Shown: positions 26,285 through 34,666 of the stretch, piece by piece | Numbering within the stretch: position 1 is the stretch's first letter | Layout of the letters: each line of letters starts with the position of its first letter | NCBI RefSeq assembly: GCF_029210495.1 | Contig: NZ_JARGDK010000008.1 | Coordinates: 1-64,000, forward strand | Direction: 5' to 3' | Length of the DNA: 64,000 bases | Origin: Pseudothioclava nitratireducens | GTDB lineage: Bacteria; Pseudomonadota; Alphaproteobacteria; Rhodobacterales; Rhodobacteraceae | Notes under the pieces: model-generated | What the model was told of the DNA's origin: nothing | What the model saw: only the letters and a program-made list of their open reading frames with translations | Databases searched by the model: none | Made by a program: the position numbers and the translations under genes

Positions 26285-26756
26285 TACTTTGGGCAAATTC
26301 GAAAATTTTGTGCGGAATGCCGGCCATCTAACTGATGAACCAACAGTGGAGAAGGAAGGCGGCGGGTCTCATCCGTTCGATGAGCGAAACATTCACCCTG
26401 AAATTGCTCGCGTTGCGCAGAAATTATTTGATAACGGTCACTATTCTCAGGCGACGTTTGAAACCTTCAAATACATCGACAATAAGGTCAAAAGACTTTC
26501 AAAGCTGAAAGAGAATGGTTTCAAATTAATGATGACCGCATTCAATGAGGCCAATCCTAAAATCAAGCTGACGGCTCTGTCCAACGAGAGTGAGATTGAT
26601 GAGCAGTCCGGATATCGGTTCATTTTCGCGGGTGCCATGTCGGCAATTCGCAATCCGCGAGGTCACGAAAACCTAGTTGATCCAATCGACCTCTGTCTTG
26701 ATCACCTGTCAGTTGCATCCGTCCTTCTGCGGCGCCTTGAAAAGACTGCGCCCTGA
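26277..26756 (+). CDS. TIGR02391-family HEPN-like protein
   Basis: 159-residue protein of the TIGR02391/Hypoth_Ymh family. The family block runs HPFDERNIHPEIARVAQKLF, then GHYSQATFETFKYIDNKVK, ANPKIKLTAL, and EQSGYRFIFAGAMSAIRNPR. Arg125 and His130 form an R-x4-H motif (RNPRGH), the signature that HEPN ribonuclease toxins use as active site. The family is placed in the HEPN superfamily and recurs in defence or restriction loci. RNase activity here is an inference. It overlaps the DUF5343 gene, has low GC, and its stop lies in the loop of a terminator hairpin shared with thyX. Confidence 0.82.
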   Translation: MISTLGKFENFVRNAGHLTDEPTVEKEGGGSHPFDERNIHPEIARVAQKLFDNGHYSQATFETFKYIDNKVKRLSKLKENGFKLMMTAFNEANPKIKLTALSNESEIDEQSGYRFIFAGAMSAIRNPRGHENLVDPIDLCLDHLSVASVLLRRLEKTAP

Positions 26757-26767
26757 TGGGCGCAGTC
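26741..26767 (-). terminator. Hairpin terminator of thyX overlapping the HEPN gene end
   Basis: GACTGCGCCC (26744-26753) and GGGCGCAGTC (26758-26767) form a 10-base-pair perfect stem. The loop TGAT contains the stop codon of the HEPN gene. On the minus strand the stem is followed by TTTT, as expected for a thyX terminator. Confidence 0.75.
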
Positions 26768-26777
26768 CAGTCATGCC

Positions 26778-27692
26778 TCACCCCCAAACCCCCATAAACT
26801 CCCGCCATTCGCCCTTGCTCATGCCAGAGCTCTCTTGCGTCACCTCTTCGCCGGCGAGTCGACGTTTCAGGACTTCCACCGCCTTGCCCGACAGGTTCTG
26901 ACCGCCGAGGCGGTAGTCCTCGAAGGCCTCGTAGGCGGCGGGGACCCAGTCGCGGGTGATGTCGCACATGGTCTCGGCATAGACGCGGATTTCGTATTGC
27001 GCGTGGTGGTCGGCGCGCAGGCGCAGGAAGTGGAAGAGGTTGTGCAGGTCGATCTTCCAATACCACTGCGTGTAGATGTTGGCGGGCAGGTTCATGCGGG
27101 CGAGTTCGCGGGCGAGGCCGAGTTTGCCCGCCTCCGCGTCGGGGGTCAGCATGTCCTCGTAATGGTCGTAGCTGCGCATGGCGTCCTCGCGCAGGAGGTC
27201 GAGGACGCGCTGGGCCTCGGCGCCTTCGAGGACTTCGCCACGGCCCTGATTGTTCACGGTGGATTGCGCGGCGAGCGCGTCCGGGGCGGGGATGTAGAAC
27301 TCGCGGTCGAGGATCGAGTAGCGGGCCGAGTATTCGTTCACGTTGGCGGTGCGGTGGCGGATCCACTGGCGGGCGACGAAGACCGGGAGTTTGACGTGGA
27401 ACTTGACCTCGCACATCTCGAAGGGGGTCGAGTGCCAGTGGCGCATCAGGTAGCGGATCAGGCCGCGATCGTCCGAGACGGCCTTGGTGCCGCGGCCATA
27501 GGAGACGCGGGCGGCCTGACAGATGGCGGCGTCGTCGCCCATGTAGTCGATGACGCGGACGAGCCCGTGGTCGAGGACCGGGTGGGCGGTGTAGAGGCGC
27601 TCTTCCATGCCGGGCGAGACGGCGCGGCGCGTGGGCGCGGTGATCGCGCGCTGCTCTTCGATTTCGGCGAGCTGTTCGGGGGTGAGCGACAT
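26778..27692 (-). CDS. thyX: Flavin-dependent thymidylate synthase ThyX
   Basis: Makes dTMP from dUMP using methylene-tetrahydrofolate and FAD/NADPH. The 304-residue protein contains the ThyX signature RHR-x7-S as [11 protein letters not shown] (Arg112-Ser122), followed by ARYS. Further dUMP/FAD-binding residues occur in [20 protein letters not shown] and [17 protein letters not shown]. ThyX replaces ThyA in many alphaproteobacteria; no thyA is visible here. The start is an ATG after GGAGG. The AT-rich HEPN module abuts its 3' end. Confidence 0.96.
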   Translation of the reverse strand: MSLTPEQLAEIEEQRAITAPTRRAVSPGMEERLYTAHPVLDHGLVRVIDYMGDDAAICQAARVSYGRGTKAVSDDRGLIRYLMRHWHSTPFEMCEVKFHVKLPVFVARQWIRHRTANVNEYSARYSILDREFYIPAPDALAAQSTVNNQGRGEVLEGAEAQRVLDLLREDAMRSYDHYEDMLTPDAEAGKLGLARELARMNLPANIYTQWYWKIDLHNLFHFLRLRADHHAQYEIRVYAETMCDITRDWVPAAYEAFEDYRLGGQNLSGKAVEVLKRRLAGEEVTQESSGMSKGEWREFMGVWG

Positions 27693-27943
27693 GGGGGCCT
27701 CCGGTCGTGAGATTCGGTTGCCACTATATCTGGCGCGGGGCGTTCACGGAACCGCGAGATGAGGTGGCGTGCGTGCGAAGTGTCGCAAGAGGGGCACGGG
27801 GGCGGGCGTTCTGGCGGGGCGGGGGGATGGTAAATTGACTTTTGGGCAGGTTTTCGGCACGTTTTCACATGAGGCATAATCCAAAGAGCGATTGAAAGCG
27901 GTCAACGGGTCAGGTGAGGCGTGATCTAAAGAAAGAAAACAAT

Positions 27944-28891
27944 ATGTCGAGCAAGCTATTGCCGTTCGCGGTTATTCTTCTTCTTGCGGCGTGCGATGGG
28001 GCCGCGCTGGTGGGGTCTTCGGGTGAAGGCACCGATGGTGAGACCGATGGCGGCGGCGACGGCGTGTCGGGCGAGGTTCCGGCGGCACTTGCGGTAAACA
28101 TGCATTCCTTCGCCTATGATGGCACCTCGCTGGAGGTCGCGATCGAGGGCGGCGACAGTAACCCCGAGCTGGTGCAATATGATCGGGCGGCGGCGCTCGA
28201 TCTGCCGGGCTATTCGGCCTATTCGATTCAGGAAGACGCGCTGGACCGCCTCTATGTGGCGCTGGTCGCGACGTCGCAGGACGGGTCGGTGACGGCGATC
28301 GCGGCGGGCGATGGCGGTCTGGACAACCGGTACTATGCGGGCGGGCTGTATCACCGGGAGGGGCAGTTCGACCGGCCTGAGATCGGGGCGAACGGTCTGG
28401 GCGGGCTGGTGTCCTATGCGGGCACCTATGCAGCGGTGACCAATGTGGACGCGCGGCAGGAGGGTGGGGCGGATGACATCGCGCTGCCGGTGGCCCCCGG
28501 AACGGACCCGGTGGTGATCCCGGCGCAACCCTCGCGGGTTGAGGGCGACATCTATCTCACCGCCGATTTCGGCGCGGATAACGTGGTCAGCGGGTCGATC
28601 TACGACCGCTCTCTGGTCGATGAAGGCATTCCTCTGCCCAACGTCATTCTGGTACCGACGAGCATCAACGACGATGGCACCTTCGAGGGTGGCGCGGAGG
28701 ACGAGGGTCAAAACGCAATTGGCAGCTATGGCGGTATTTTCGGTGGTAATGACGCCCAGTCGGTCGGGGGCATCGTTCACCTGACGCAGTTTTCGGACCT
28801 TTACGAAAACGAGCAGGAGCACGGCGTTTTCGTTCTGACCCAATGTGGCCCGAACAATACGCTGCCGATCTGTGACAACGTTCTGCCGTGA
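27944..28891 (+). CDS. Surface-type lipoprotein, putative Slam (type XI) substrate
   Basis: 315-residue lipoprotein. The lipobox LLLAAC places the lipidated cysteine at residue 17. A ~30-residue Gly/Ser/Asp/Glu-rich flexible linker (VGSSGEGTDGETDGGGDGVS) follows, and then a beta-rich domain. The C-terminal half (IYLTADFGADNVVSGSIYDR, AIGSYGGIFGGNDAQSVGG) resembles the small beta-barrel of TbpB-like lipoproteins, whose final repeats have this G-x-F-x-G-x-x-A form. A Slam-like gene follows 13 bases later, which supports export to the cell surface. The ligand is unknown. The start at 27944 begins the signal peptide; an ATG/GTG 30 bases upstream is less likely. Confidence 0.8.
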   Translation: MSSKLLPFAVILLLAACDGAALVGSSGEGTDGETDGGGDGVSGEVPAALAVNMHSFAYDGTSLEVAIEGGDSNPELVQYDRAAALDLPGYSAYSIQEDALDRLYVALVATSQDGSVTAIAAGDGGLDNRYYAGGLYHREGQFDRPEIGANGLGGLVSYAGTYAAVTNVDARQEGGADDIALPVAPGTDPVVIPAQPSRVEGDIYLTADFGADNVVSGSIYDRSLVDEGIPLPNVILVPTSINDDGTFEGGAEDEGQNAIGSYGGIFGGNDAQSVGGIVHLTQFSDLYENEQEHGVFVLTQCGPNNTLPICDNVLP

Positions 28892-28904
28892 GCCCTTGCG
28901 GGCG

Positions 28905-30371
28905 ATGCGGAACTTTCTGACAGTCCTTCTGGCGACCGCCGCGCTGTTTGGTGCGGGGCAGGGCGGTGGCGCGGCCCTGGCCGAGGTGCCGTCCGGGGCG
29001 GCGGCGGGCGGCGCGCCGGGGCCGACAATGCGCGCCGACGAGGCGCCGACGCCGCTTGTGCAGCGGGCGGCGACTCTGGCAGCGGCCGAGGGCCGGCCGG
29101 CCGAAGCGCTGGCGCTGGCGGAGATATTGCTTCGACGTGATCCGAAGGACCCGCTGGCCCATTTCATCGTCGCGCGCATCATGGCGCAGACGCGCCAGAC
29201 CGGGGTCGCCCGACAGGCCGCCGCCAAGGCTTTTCGCTATGCGGAAAGTCCGCGCCAGCATTACGAGGCCGCGCGGCTCTCGGCGCAGATCGCGCTGGGC
29301 GAGAACCGCATGCAGGCCGCGCAATACTGGGCGCGGCAGACGATCCAGCATGCCCCCGATGCGCGGTATCGGGCGCAGGGGGTGAACGACTACCGGCGCC
29401 TGCGCGCCACGAACCCGCTGCGCTGGCGGCTGAGCCTTGGGCTCAAGCCCTCCAACAACGTCAATGGCGGCGCGGATGAACGTTACAATGTCATCGACGG
29501 GTTCGACGCGGTCGGTATTCTGAGCGACGACGCGATGGCCTTGGGCGGGATTATCGGCACGGCGAGTTTCGGCGTCGATTACCGCGTTGCGCGCAGCGCG
29601 CGGAGCGAGACCTCGCTGGGGTTCACGGGCTATCTCAAGGCGGTAGAACTTTGGGGCGACCCGGTCGCGGAGGCTTTGGTTCCGCCCGGCGTCACGCCGC
29701 CGCCGCCGCGCCCGATCAGGAATTCGGATTTCAGTGCCGCCGCGTTCGGTTTGCGCGGGCAGCATGCTATGAGCCTTGGCAAAGGCGCGAGCCTGTCTTT
29801 TGCGGGTGAGCTGGGGCAGGTCTGGCAGGGCGGAGAGCCGTCCTATCGCTATCAGCAGATCTCGGCGCGGGGCGCGATGCCGGTCACGCAGGAGGCGCCG
29901 GAGCGGCCCGGGATCAGCGCCAGTTTCGGCGGGCTTCTGGAGCAGCGCGATTACGCGTCGAGTGCGCGCGAGGATATCCGCAGCTCGCTGGACCTTGGGC
30001 TGCGGCGCGGCAAAGTGGCCTTGGGCTTTGGGCTTTCGCAGACGCAATCCGACAGTATCAATGCGCGCAACTGGTCGGTTTCGGCCAATCTGCGCTATGA
30101 GCCGGACTGGACCATCGGGCCGATGCACATGTCGCTGGCCGCCGGTGCTTCGAAGACCGTTTACCCCTATTTCGTGGTGGTGATTTTCCATCCGCCCGGC
30201 GGGCGTCAGGACGAGACCATCTATGGCGAGCTGGGGCTATGGTCGCCAAAGATCGGCACGGCCGGGTTCTCGCCGGAGATGAAGCTGCGCGCGGTCCGGA
30301 CCGAGAGCAATGTCAGCCGTTATTCGAACACCGAGGTGTCGGTGGCGCTGGGGTTGCGCTCGACCTTCTGA
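28905..30371 (+). CDS. Slam-like outer-membrane protein (surface lipoprotein assembly modifier)
   Basis: 488-residue protein of the Slam/DUF560 family, the translocon of the type XI secretion system that moves lipoproteins to the outer face of the outer membrane. A signal peptide (MRNFLTVLLATAALFG) is followed by TPR-like helices to about residue 155 (ALALAEILLRRDPKDPLAHF; PRQHYEAARLSAQIALGENR). The junction WRLSLGLKPSNNVNGGA then leads into a C-terminal beta-barrel of alternating strands ending SVALGLRSTF, with a terminal aromatic. The start at 28905 gives a clean signal peptide. The gene immediately upstream encodes a probable substrate lipoprotein. Confidence 0.84.
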   Translation: MRNFLTVLLATAALFGAGQGGGAALAEVPSGAAAGGAPGPTMRADEAPTPLVQRAATLAAAEGRPAEALALAEILLRRDPKDPLAHFIVARIMAQTRQTGVARQAAAKAFRYAESPRQHYEAARLSAQIALGENRMQAAQYWARQTIQHAPDARYRAQGVNDYRRLRATNPLRWRLSLGLKPSNNVNGGADERYNVIDGFDAVGILSDDAMALGGIIGTASFGVDYRVARSARSETSLGFTGYLKAVELWGDPVAEALVPPGVTPPPPRPIRNSDFSAAAFGLRGQHAMSLGKGASLSFAGELGQVWQGGEPSYRYQQISARGAMPVTQEAPERPGISASFGGLLEQRDYASSAREDIRSSLDLGLRRGKVALGFGLSQTQSDSINARNWSVSANLRYEPDWTIGPMHMSLAAGASKTVYPYFVVVIFHPPGGRQDETIYGELGLWSPKIGTAGFSPEMKLRAVRTESNVSRYSNTEVSVALGLRSTF

Positions 30372-30422
30372 CCCTTGCCGCCGGGCCGGGATGGCTTAGC
30401 TTGGGGGCAAAGGAGAGCAGGC

Positions 30423-30857
30423 ATGACGATCGAATATCTGCATACGATGGTTCGGGTGAAGGACCTTGAGGCCTCGAAGGCGTTTTACGAATTGCTGGGG
30501 TTGCGCGAGCGGCGGCGGATCGACCATGAGGGGGGGCGGTTCACCTTGGTGTTCATGTGCCCGCCCGGACAGGACGATGGCCGCGCCGATGTGGAGCTGA
30601 CCTATAACTGGGATGGCGATGAGGGGTTGCCCTCGGACAGCCGTCATTTCGGGCATCTGGCCTACCGGGTCGATGACATCTATGCGCTGTGCGAAAAGCT
30701 GCAGGCGGCGGGGGTGACGATCAACCGGCCGCCGCGCGACGGGCATATGGCCTTTGTGCGCTCGCCCGACAATGTCTCGGTGGAGTTGCTGCAAAAGGGC
30801 GAGGCGCTGCCGCCGAAGGAGCCGTGGGCCAGCATGGAGAATACCGGCCATTGGTAA
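30423..30857 (+). CDS. gloA: Lactoylglutathione lyase (glyoxalase I)
   Basis: 144-residue glyoxalase I that converts the methylglyoxal-glutathione adduct to S-lactoylglutathione. The repeated VOC beta-alpha-beta modules carry the metal ligands: His in YLHTMVRVKD, Glu in DVELTYNW, His in HFGHLAYRVDD and Glu in VSVELLQKG. The length and motifs fit the Ni-type bacterial enzyme. Glyoxalase II (gloB) is encoded about 26 kb away in this window. It abuts the convergent pth stop with no gap. Confidence 0.93.
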   Translation: MTIEYLHTMVRVKDLEASKAFYELLGLRERRRIDHEGGRFTLVFMCPPGQDDGRADVELTYNWDGDEGLPSDSRHFGHLAYRVDDIYALCEKLQAAGVTINRPPRDGHMAFVRSPDNVSVELLQKGEALPPKEPWASMENTGHW

Positions 30858-31550
30858 TCACTTGCGGAAGTGATCCTTGAGCTTGTCGAAGGGGCTGCGC
30901 GTATCGGTTGCAGCCTTTTCTTTTTGGGGTGCCGGGGCGGGCGGTGCGGTCTCGGGTTTGGCGGCGCCGGTGGAACTGCGCGGCGGGGCGGTGCGCAGGC
31001 TCACGGCGTTGAGGAATTTCGGGCCTTCGCCGGTGGCGAGGGCCGGCGCCCCGTCCGAGATCCCGCGCAGCAGGTCGTCGAGCATCCCGGCCTCGGCCTT
31101 GGCGAAGTCGGAGAGGACATAGGCCGCGACGCGGTTCTTGTCGCCCGGATGGCCGATGCCGAGGCGCACGCGGTCGTAATCGGGGCCGAGATGCGCGTGG
31201 ATCGAGCGCAGCCCGTTATGGCCCGCGTGCCCGCCGCCGGTCTTCAGGCGGCATTTGCCCGGCGCGAGGTCGAGTTCATCGTGGAAGACGGTGATGTCGG
31301 GCGCGTCGATCTTGAAGAAATCGGCGGCGGCGCGGACGGATTGGCCGGAGAGGTTCATGAAGGTTTCCGGCTTGAGGAGCGTGACGCGGGTAGAGCCGAA
31401 GCGGCCTTCGCAGACCTGTCCCTGAAAGCGCGCGCGCCACGGGCCGAAGCCGTGATCGGCGGCGATCCGGTCGAGCGCCATGAAGCCGATATTGTGGCGG
31501 TTGCCCGCATATTTCGCGCCGGGATTGCCCAGACCGACCCAGAGTTTCAT
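30858..31550 (-). CDS. pth: Peptidyl-tRNA hydrolase
   Basis: Releases peptides from peptidyl-tRNA dropped by ribosomes. The protein has the Pth core: [20 protein letters not shown] with catalytic His19-Asn region, [27 protein letters not shown], and [12 protein letters not shown]. At 230 residues it is longer than typical Pth (~190) because of a Pro/Ala/Lys-rich C-terminal extension common in alphaproteobacteria. AGGAG lies 7 bases before the ATG at 31550. It lies downstream of rplY on the same strand, the usual order, though a terminator and a repeat-like segment separate them. Confidence 0.95.
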   Translation of the reverse strand: MKLWVGLGNPGAKYAGNRHNIGFMALDRIAADHGFGPWRARFQGQVCEGRFGSTRVTLLKPETFMNLSGQSVRAAADFFKIDAPDITVFHDELDLAPGKCRLKTGGGHAGHNGLRSIHAHLGPDYDRVRLGIGHPGDKNRVAAYVLSDFAKAEAGMLDDLLRGISDGAPALATGEGPKFLNAVSLRTAPPRSSTGAAKPETAPPAPAPQKEKAATDTRSPFDKLKDHFRK

Positions 31551-31583
31551 CGCGCCTCTCCTTTGGGGTGGTTTTAGCCGCGG

Positions 31584-31640
31584 TCGGGGCAGGGGGCCAG
31601 CCCCCTCGGCGCCTGCGGCACCTCTTGCCGGCGTATTAGC
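31584..31640. repeat. Diverged GC-rich palindromic repeat between rplY and pth
   Basis: GGGGGCCAGCCCCC-type hairpin followed by a segment ending in CACCTCTTGCC and TTTGGTGAGGTG. The layout resembles the composite repeat at 5430 and 35454, but the sequence is diverged and membership in the family is uncertain. Confidence 0.35.
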
Positions 31641-31662
31641 GGGTTTGGTGAGGTGGAGATGC

Positions 31663-31685
31663 AAACGGGGCCCCGAAGGGCCCCG
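31663..31685 (-). terminator. Intrinsic terminator after rplY
   Basis: CGGGGCCC-TTCG-GGGCCCCG perfect stem (31666-31685) followed on the minus strand by TTTGC, 26 bases after the rplY stop. Confidence 0.8.
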
Positions 31686-31710
31686 CTGAATTCGATCGGG
31701 TGGGGGAGGA

Positions 31711-32334
31711 TTATTCCTCGCCGCCCTCTTCGCCTTCGTCGGCTTCGTTGTCAGCCGAGCGCAGGCCCGACGGCGCGCCGATATTGGCGATCACGAAGTT
31801 ACGCTCGACGGTCGGCTTGGCGCCGTTCACCAGCTCGACGTCGCCGATATGGATCACGTCGCCGATGTCGCGGCCGGTCAGGTCGACGACGATCTGCTCC
31901 GGAATGTCGCCTGCGAGCACGTTCAGTTCCACCTCGGGGCGGACCACGGTGAGGGTGCCGCCGCGCTTGAGGCCCGGTGCTTTCTCGTGGTTGATGAATT
32001 CAACATGCACGAACAGGTTGATGCGCGAGTTACGGTGCGTGCGCATGAAGTCGATATGCGTCGGCAGGTCCTTGACCACGTCCTTCTGCACGCCGCGGCA
32101 GATCACGCGCACGTCTTCCTGACCTTCGACCTTGAGGTTGAAGAGGGTGGACATGAAGCGGCCTTTGCGCAGGCGGGTCAGCAGCTTGTTGTAGTCGAAG
32201 CTGACCGGCATCGGGTCTTTACCGTCGCCATAGACGATACCGGGCACGCGGCCCTCACGACGTGCTTGCCGAGCGGCCCCCTTGCCCGTCCCCGAACGCA
32301 CGACGGCTTCGATCGTTTCGATCTCTTTAGCCAT
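31711..32334 (-). CDS. rplY: 50S ribosomal protein L25 (Ctc form)
   Basis: 5S rRNA-binding ribosomal protein. The 207-residue product has the N-terminal L25 domain ([28 protein letters not shown]) and the C-terminal TL5/Ctc beta domain ([20 protein letters not shown]). An acidic tail ([13 protein letters not shown]) ends it. The start at 32334 follows TTGGAGAAC. A terminator hairpin lies downstream, before pth. Confidence 0.95.
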   Translation of the reverse strand: MAKEIETIEAVVRSGTGKGAARQARREGRVPGIVYGDGKDPMPVSFDYNKLLTRLRKGRFMSTLFNLKVEGQEDVRVICRGVQKDVVKDLPTHIDFMRTHRNSRINLFVHVEFINHEKAPGLKRGGTLTVVRPEVELNVLAGDIPEQIVVDLTGRDIGDVIHIGDVELVNGAKPTVERNFVIANIGAPSGLRSADNEADEGEEGGEE

Positions 32335-32572
32335 TTTGGTGTTCTCCAAGTTAAAGTTCCGGGCCGCCTCCAAGGGTGTCGGGCCCATGAGCGTGCGCGG
32401 ATAGTCGGAATCGGGCGGAAAGGCAAGGGGAAAGGGGGCTTTATGGTCCTGCAGTCTGAACAGCATCCTTCAAGTTCATCTGTCGATCCACTCGCAGCGA
32501 CAGTTAGCAGTTTCGCTGCGGAGCAAGGAAGGATAAGCAGAGTTATCGTTTCAATAGGCACAGATTTTCATA

Positions 32573-33319
32573 ATGACTTGGGAAATAGGTCTATTCGTTG
32601 CTCTCGTCGGCATCCTTTGGTTCATCCGGTCGCCGCGCTTCAAAGGCTGGGTTGGTGAAAAGCACATGGAGGCAACGCTCCGCAAGCGTCTTCCGGAGCA
32701 AGATTATCAGGTCTTGAATGATCTCATCCTGCGCACAGATGAGGGCACAACTCAGGTTGACCACGTGATTGTCTCACGCTTTGGAATTTTTGTCGTCGAA
32801 ACCAAAAACATGAGGGGGTGGATATTTGGCGCCGCAGACCAGTCGAGCTGGACTCAGGTTGTCTATCGACGGAAGGAAAAATTTCAGAACCCTCTGAGAC
32901 AAAACTACAAACACGCAAAGACCATTCAGGCCACGCTGGGCGTGGAGAAAGACAAGATATTCAATCTTGTGGCATTCGTTGGCCCTGCAGTCCCTAAGAC
33001 CTCTATGCCTGATACGGTTTTTTGGGGCGCGCGAGCGTTGACACAATATGTTCTGGCTCAGAGGGCAGTCATTCTGGATGAGAGTGAGCTTGCTCGGGTG
33101 ATGCAGGCATTCGATGGCGGCAGACTCGTTTCCAATTTGGAAAACCGTCGTGCGCATGTGAAGCATGTCAAGGCTTTGATTTCTGAACGCGCAGAAGAGC
33201 GCCCCCGATGCCCCACGTGCGGTGCCGCTCTGGTTGAGCGACACGCGCGCAAGACGGGTGAGCGATTTCTGGGGTGTTCGAGGTTCCCGAAGTGTCGGGG
33301 CATCAGAAGGATTACGTGA
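32573..33319 (+). CDS. NERD-domain protein with C-terminal zinc ribbon
   Basis: 248-residue predicted membrane-anchored nuclease-like protein. An N-terminal hydrophobic segment (residues 4-18) precedes the NERD domain: VGEKHMEATL, then TTQVDHVIVSRFGIFVVETK, giving the Asp63...Glu77-x-Lys79 pattern of the restriction-endonuclease fold. The C-terminus is a topoisomerase-type zinc ribbon with Cys213, Cys216, Cys235 and Cys241. NERD proteins occur in DNA-processing and defence contexts; the role here is not established. The gene is AT-richer than rplY and lldD on either side and lacks a strong ribosome site, consistent with transfer. Confidence 0.84.
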   Translation: MTWEIGLFVALVGILWFIRSPRFKGWVGEKHMEATLRKRLPEQDYQVLNDLILRTDEGTTQVDHVIVSRFGIFVVETKNMRGWIFGAADQSSWTQVVYRRKEKFQNPLRQNYKHAKTIQATLGVEKDKIFNLVAFVGPAVPKTSMPDTVFWGARALTQYVLAQRAVILDESELARVMQAFDGGRLVSNLENRRAHVKHVKALISERAEERPRCPTCGAALVERHARKTGERFLGCSRFPKCRGIRRIT

Positions 33320-33346
33320 AACTTCAAACCTGGCGGGTGCCCCCCC

Positions 33347-34510
33347 TCACACGTAACTCTCCAGAAAATCCTTCGGCAGCAGCACGTTCTCGCGGCCAAG
33401 GTCCTGCACGCGTTTTTCGCCGCAGAGCGCCATCGAGATGTCGAGTTCCTTCTGGATCACCTCAAGCGCGCGGGTCACGCCGGGTTCGCCCATCGCGCCC
33501 AGCCCGTTGACATAGGCGCGCCCGATCATCGTGCCCTTGGCGCCCAAGGCCAGCGCCTTGAGCACGTCCTGACCCGAGCGGATACCGGAATCGAGCCAGA
33601 CCTCGGTCTTGGTGCCGACCGCCTCGACGATCGAGGGCAGCATGCGGATCGAGCTGAGCGCGCCGTCGAGTTGCCGCCCGCCATGGTTCGACACCACGAT
33701 CGCATCGGCGCCGACGGCGGCGGCCATCTCGGCGTCCTCGACATCGAGGATGCCCTTGAGGATCACCTTGCCGCCCCACATATCCATGAGCTTCTTAATC
33801 TTGTCCCAGTTCAGCGTGGGGTCGAATTTCTCGGCGGTCCAGGTCGAGAGCGAAGAGGGGTCGGAGACGCCCTCGACATGGCCCACGATATTGCCGAAGA
33901 AGCGCCGCTTGGTGCCGAGCATTTCAAGGCCCCATTGCCATTTCGTGGCGAGGTCCAACAGCACTGGCAGGGTGAATTTCGGCGGCGCGGTGAGGCCGTT
34001 CTTGAGGTCCTTGTGGCGCTGGCCGAGGATCTGAAGATCGACGGTAATCACCAGAGCCGAGCAACCTGCCGCCTTGGCGCGGTTGATGACATTGCGGTTA
34101 AACGTGTCGTCGTTGAGCGTGTAGATCTGAAACCAGAAGGGGGCGGAACTGTGCTCGGCCACGTCCTCGATCGAGCAGATCGACATGGTCGAGAGCGTGA
34201 AGGGGACGCCGAATTTGGCGGCGGCGCGCGCGGCCTTGATTTCACCATCGGCGCGCTGCATCCCCGTGAGCCCCACCGGCGCAAGCGCGACCGGCATCGC
34301 CACGTCCTGCCCGATCATCTGGCTGGCCGTCGAGCGGCCCGACATATCCACGGCCACTTTCTGGCGCAGGCGGATCTGCGCGAAATCGGAGGTGTTTTCG
34401 CGGAAGGTCTGTTCCGAGTAAGAGCCGCTCTCTGCATAGTCGTAGAACATCTTGGGCGTGCGTTTGCGGTGCAGGCGCTTGAGGTCCTCGATACAGGTAA
34501 TGACGGGCAT
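33347..34510 (-). CDS. lldD: FMN-dependent alpha-hydroxy-acid dehydrogenase (LldD type)
   Basis: 387-residue TIM-barrel flavoenzyme that oxidises L-lactate or a related 2-hydroxy acid and passes electrons to quinone. It shows the family features RTPKMFYDYAESGSYSEQTF, PVALAPVGLTGMQRADGEIK, and the active-site ISNHGGRQLD-type motif as VSNHGGRQLDGALS (catalytic histidine). The FMN-phosphate region is LDSGIRSGQDVLKALALGAK. L-lactate is the likely substrate but mandelate or glycolate dehydrogenases look similar. The ATG is followed by PVITCIEDL, a typical LldD start. Confidence 0.9.
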   Translation of the reverse strand: MPVITCIEDLKRLHRKRTPKMFYDYAESGSYSEQTFRENTSDFAQIRLRQKVAVDMSGRSTASQMIGQDVAMPVALAPVGLTGMQRADGEIKAARAAAKFGVPFTLSTMSICSIEDVAEHSSAPFWFQIYTLNDDTFNRNVINRAKAAGCSALVITVDLQILGQRHKDLKNGLTAPPKFTLPVLLDLATKWQWGLEMLGTKRRFFGNIVGHVEGVSDPSSLSTWTAEKFDPTLNWDKIKKLMDMWGGKVILKGILDVEDAEMAAAVGADAIVVSNHGGRQLDGALSSIRMLPSIVEAVGTKTEVWLDSGIRSGQDVLKALALGAKGTMIGRAYVNGLGAMGEPGVTRALEVIQKELDISMALCGEKRVQDLGRENVLLPKDFLESYV

Positions 34511-34666
34511 GGCGGCCTCCCTTGGCTGATTGGTTAGTTTGTGTTACCAATTTTGACGGGGCCGTGCAAACTTTTTCAGAGCGAAGCTGACCAATTCGCG
34601 GCTGCGGCATTCCGGCTTGTCATTTTGCGGGTTTTCGGGTCGAGTGCGCGCAAAGGGAGATCGCGG

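Noticed and set aside
32442-32658. A short 72-codon plus-strand frame before the NERD gene
   Set aside because: It overlaps the NERD start in another frame, has no ribosome site and no recognisable product.
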